Assembly: GCA_003242205.1 (NCBI GenBank)
Contig: QGUR01000230.1
Span: 1-7,449 of the forward strand
DNA: 7,449 bases
Direction: 5' to 3'
Origin: Chloroflexota bacterium
GTDB taxonomy: Bacteria; Chloroflexota; Anaerolineae; Aggregatilineales; Phototrophicaceae
A program made the translations under genes and the position numbers. Below are positions 6,367 through 7,449 of this stretch, one piece after another (positions within the stretch are counted from its first letter, which is position 1; every line of letters starts with the position of its first letter). The notes beneath the pieces are model-generated. The model had not been told where the DNA came from. It searched no databases and saw only the letters and a list, made by a program, of their open reading frames with translations.

Positions 6367-6392
6367 AAGCCCGCCCACGATCAGGCGGGCTT
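6367..6392. repeat. 9 bp perfect inverted repeat (hairpin) after the cytochrome stop
   Basis: AAGCCCGCC and GGCGGGCTT flank the 8-base loop CACGATCA. It sits 30 bases after the cytochrome stop and just before the terminator in minus-strand reading. There is no T-run on either side, so it is not itself a standard intrinsic terminator; it may protect the 3' end of the mRNA or be a dispersed palindrome. Confidence 0.6.
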
Positions 6393-6421
6393 GCGACTGG
6401 TCGTGATGACGCCGGTTCGGA

Positions 6422-7393
6422 TTACTCCGCCGGCTGGTCCTGGCTTTGCAGGTAAGCGATCAGGTCGCCAATCTGCTGTACCGTCAGCCGTTCGCCGAAG
6501 TAGGTCGGCATGGTCGCGCTGAAGCCGGGCACAATGTATTGGTTGGGATGCACGATGCTCTCAACCGCGTATTCCAGCGCTGTGTAACCGGCCAGCGCCG
6601 GGTCCTGCAGCCGTTCTTCTTCGATGCGCGTCCATGTGCCTTCGGTCGCCGGGCCGACGATGCCGCCGGCATGGCAGCCCGCGCAGCCCTGCGCCGAGTA
6701 CAGCGACTGGCCGTTTACCGGGTCGCCGGTGATGTTTTCGAGTGCGGCTACGATCGCCTGAACGTCGTCGCCGGCGGGTTCTTCGCCTTCGGCCACCGCG
6801 CCGCCGCCTTCGCCCGGAACCTTGGCGAACTGGTTGACGGCGAGCAGGTCTTCAACGGTCCAGTTATCGCCCTTATCCCAGTTCTGGATGTAGTTCACCA
6901 GATCCTGAATCTGGTCGTTACGCAGCGGGCCGCCGGCCGTTTGTGACCATGCCGCCATCGGGCGAGGCCAGTAGCTGATGCTGGTCGGACGCCCATGAAC
7001 CAGCGTGGTGTAGATGAAGGCATCCTGCGGGCCACCCCAGCCGACCTGTTGCAGGCGCGAGGGTTGGTCCGGGTCGTAGCCCTTGTCAATCGCCGGCTGG
7101 ATCTGCGCCAGGAAGGCGTCGCGTTCGGCCTGCAGTTCCTGCAGGCGCGCGTCGATCTCGGCGGCGCGCGCTTCGTCCAGCCCTTCAATCTCGCGCTCGG
7201 CCTGAAGCTGCTCCATCTCGGCCCGGATGGGCGCGAGGTAGTCGTGGCCGAAAAGCTGCGGGTTGTTCAGGGCAGGCGCGGCTCCGGTCAGCCCGCGGCC
7301 ATCCAGACCGTGACACTCTGAACAGTTCGCCGCGAACAGTTGCCCGCCGCGCTCGATGGAGCGGGCGAGGAATTGCCGCTCAAACGAGCGCAT
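6422..7393 (-). CDS. Diheme cytochrome c with coiled-coil insertion; N-terminus uncertain
   Basis: The 323 aa frame has two class I cytochrome c domains. Domain 1 has CSECH (residues 24-28) and probable ligand M146 in RPMAAW. Domain 2 has CAGCH (237-241) and probable ligand M295 in SATMPTYFG. Between the first heme site and its Met lies a Glu/Ala/Leu/Gln-rich helical stretch (about 53-98, with LQELQAERDAFLAQI) that should form a coiled coil. An acidic Gly-rich linker (about 193-210) joins the domains. It is probably an electron carrier of the respiratory chain and a client of the Ccm proteins. The ATG has GAAGG 7 bases upstream, but no signal peptide or membrane helix is visible, although c-type heme attachment needs export. 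The same frame continues upstream as WIAINEGGRM, which looks like the end of an N-terminal anchor, to a TAA at 7435-7433. The 5' end may be truncated, frameshifted, or use an unusual start. Confidence 0.85.
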   Translation of the reverse strand: MRSFERQFLARSIERGGQLFAANCSECHGLDGRGLTGAAPALNNPQLFGHDYLAPIRAEMEQLQAEREIEGLDEARAAEIDARLQELQAERDAFLAQIQPAIDKGYDPDQPSRLQQVGWGGPQDAFIYTTLVHGRPTSISYWPRPMAAWSQTAGGPLRNDQIQDLVNYIQNWDKGDNWTVEDLLAVNQFAKVPGEGGGAVAEGEEPAGDDVQAIVAALENITGDPVNGQSLYSAQGCAGCHAGGIVGPATEGTWTRIEEERLQDPALAGYTALEYAVESIVHPNQYIVPGFSATMPTYFGERLTVQQIGDLIAYLQSQDQPAE

Positions 7394-7433
7394 ACGCCCG
7401 CCTTCGTTGATGGCGATCCAGCCCGTCCTCTTT

Positions 7434-7439
7434 TACAAT
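7434..7439 (+). promoter_or_regulatory. Possible -10 element for a divergent gene to the right
   Basis: TACAAT within TTTTACAATTTCCC on the plus strand, at the edge of the window, in an AT-rich spot otherwise unusual here. A TTGATG lies upstream but 21 bases away, too far for a normal -35. Any gene it would serve is outside the window, so this is only suggestive. Confidence 0.25.
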
Positions 7440-7449
7440 TTCCCAAACC

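Noticed and set aside
1..7449. CRISPR arrays, tRNA or rRNA genes, insertion sequences
   Set aside because: No regularly spaced repeats, cloverleaf-like segments or transposase frames were found on reading both strands.

Overview
The window is a cytochrome c maturation (Ccm, System I) gene cluster of a GC-rich bacterium. Every supported gene is on the minus strand, so the cluster reads from right to left. Family resemblances suggest Chloroflexota, possibly Anaerolineae: a Cys-type CcmE, a CcmH with an extra cysteine pair, a very short CcmI-like protein, and lipoprotein or anchored cytochromes with extra domains. This placement is inferred from protein features and has not been tested by a search.

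Layout in transcription order: (1) a diheme cytochrome c (7393-6422) with a coiled-coil insertion and no visible export signal, followed by a strong intrinsic terminator (6348-6311); (2) a small secreted or membrane protein of 79 aa (6248-6009); (3) a 114 bp gap with a possible promoter; (4) a tightly packed run of ccmE (5894-5358), ccmF (5356-3275), ccmH (3239-2706), ccmG/TlpA-like (2685-2107), a short ccmI-like gene (2105-1719), and a lipoprotein (1708 to the left edge). The lipoprotein joins a cytochrome c domain, a degenerate second cytochrome domain, a carboxypeptidase-regulatory-like beta domain and a C-terminal membrane helix. It starts at TTG, so an ATG-only gene search misses it. Two junctions (ccmE/ccmF and ccmG/ccmI) have a single base between stop and start, and the lipoprotein's ribosome binding site overlaps the ccmI-like stop, so the run from ccmE leftwards is very probably one operon.

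Working together: CcmE carries heme on the outer face of the membrane, CcmF (with CcmH) attaches it to the CXXCH cysteines of apocytochromes, and CcmG and CcmH keep those cysteines reduced. The CcmI-like protein would hold the apocytochrome. The two cytochromes flanking the machinery are plausible clients. The heme exporter genes ccmABCD are not in the window.

The most interesting point is the combination of proteins. CcmE has a Cys in place of the heme-binding His, and a Phe in place of the usual Tyr (CPSRF). The Cys-type CcmE is best known from the variant System I of archaea and Desulfovibrio, described as lacking CcmH, yet a CcmH with intact CXXC lies two genes downstream. No RNA genes, insertion sequences, CRISPR arrays or long repeats were seen, and no stretch over 300 bases lacks a gene.
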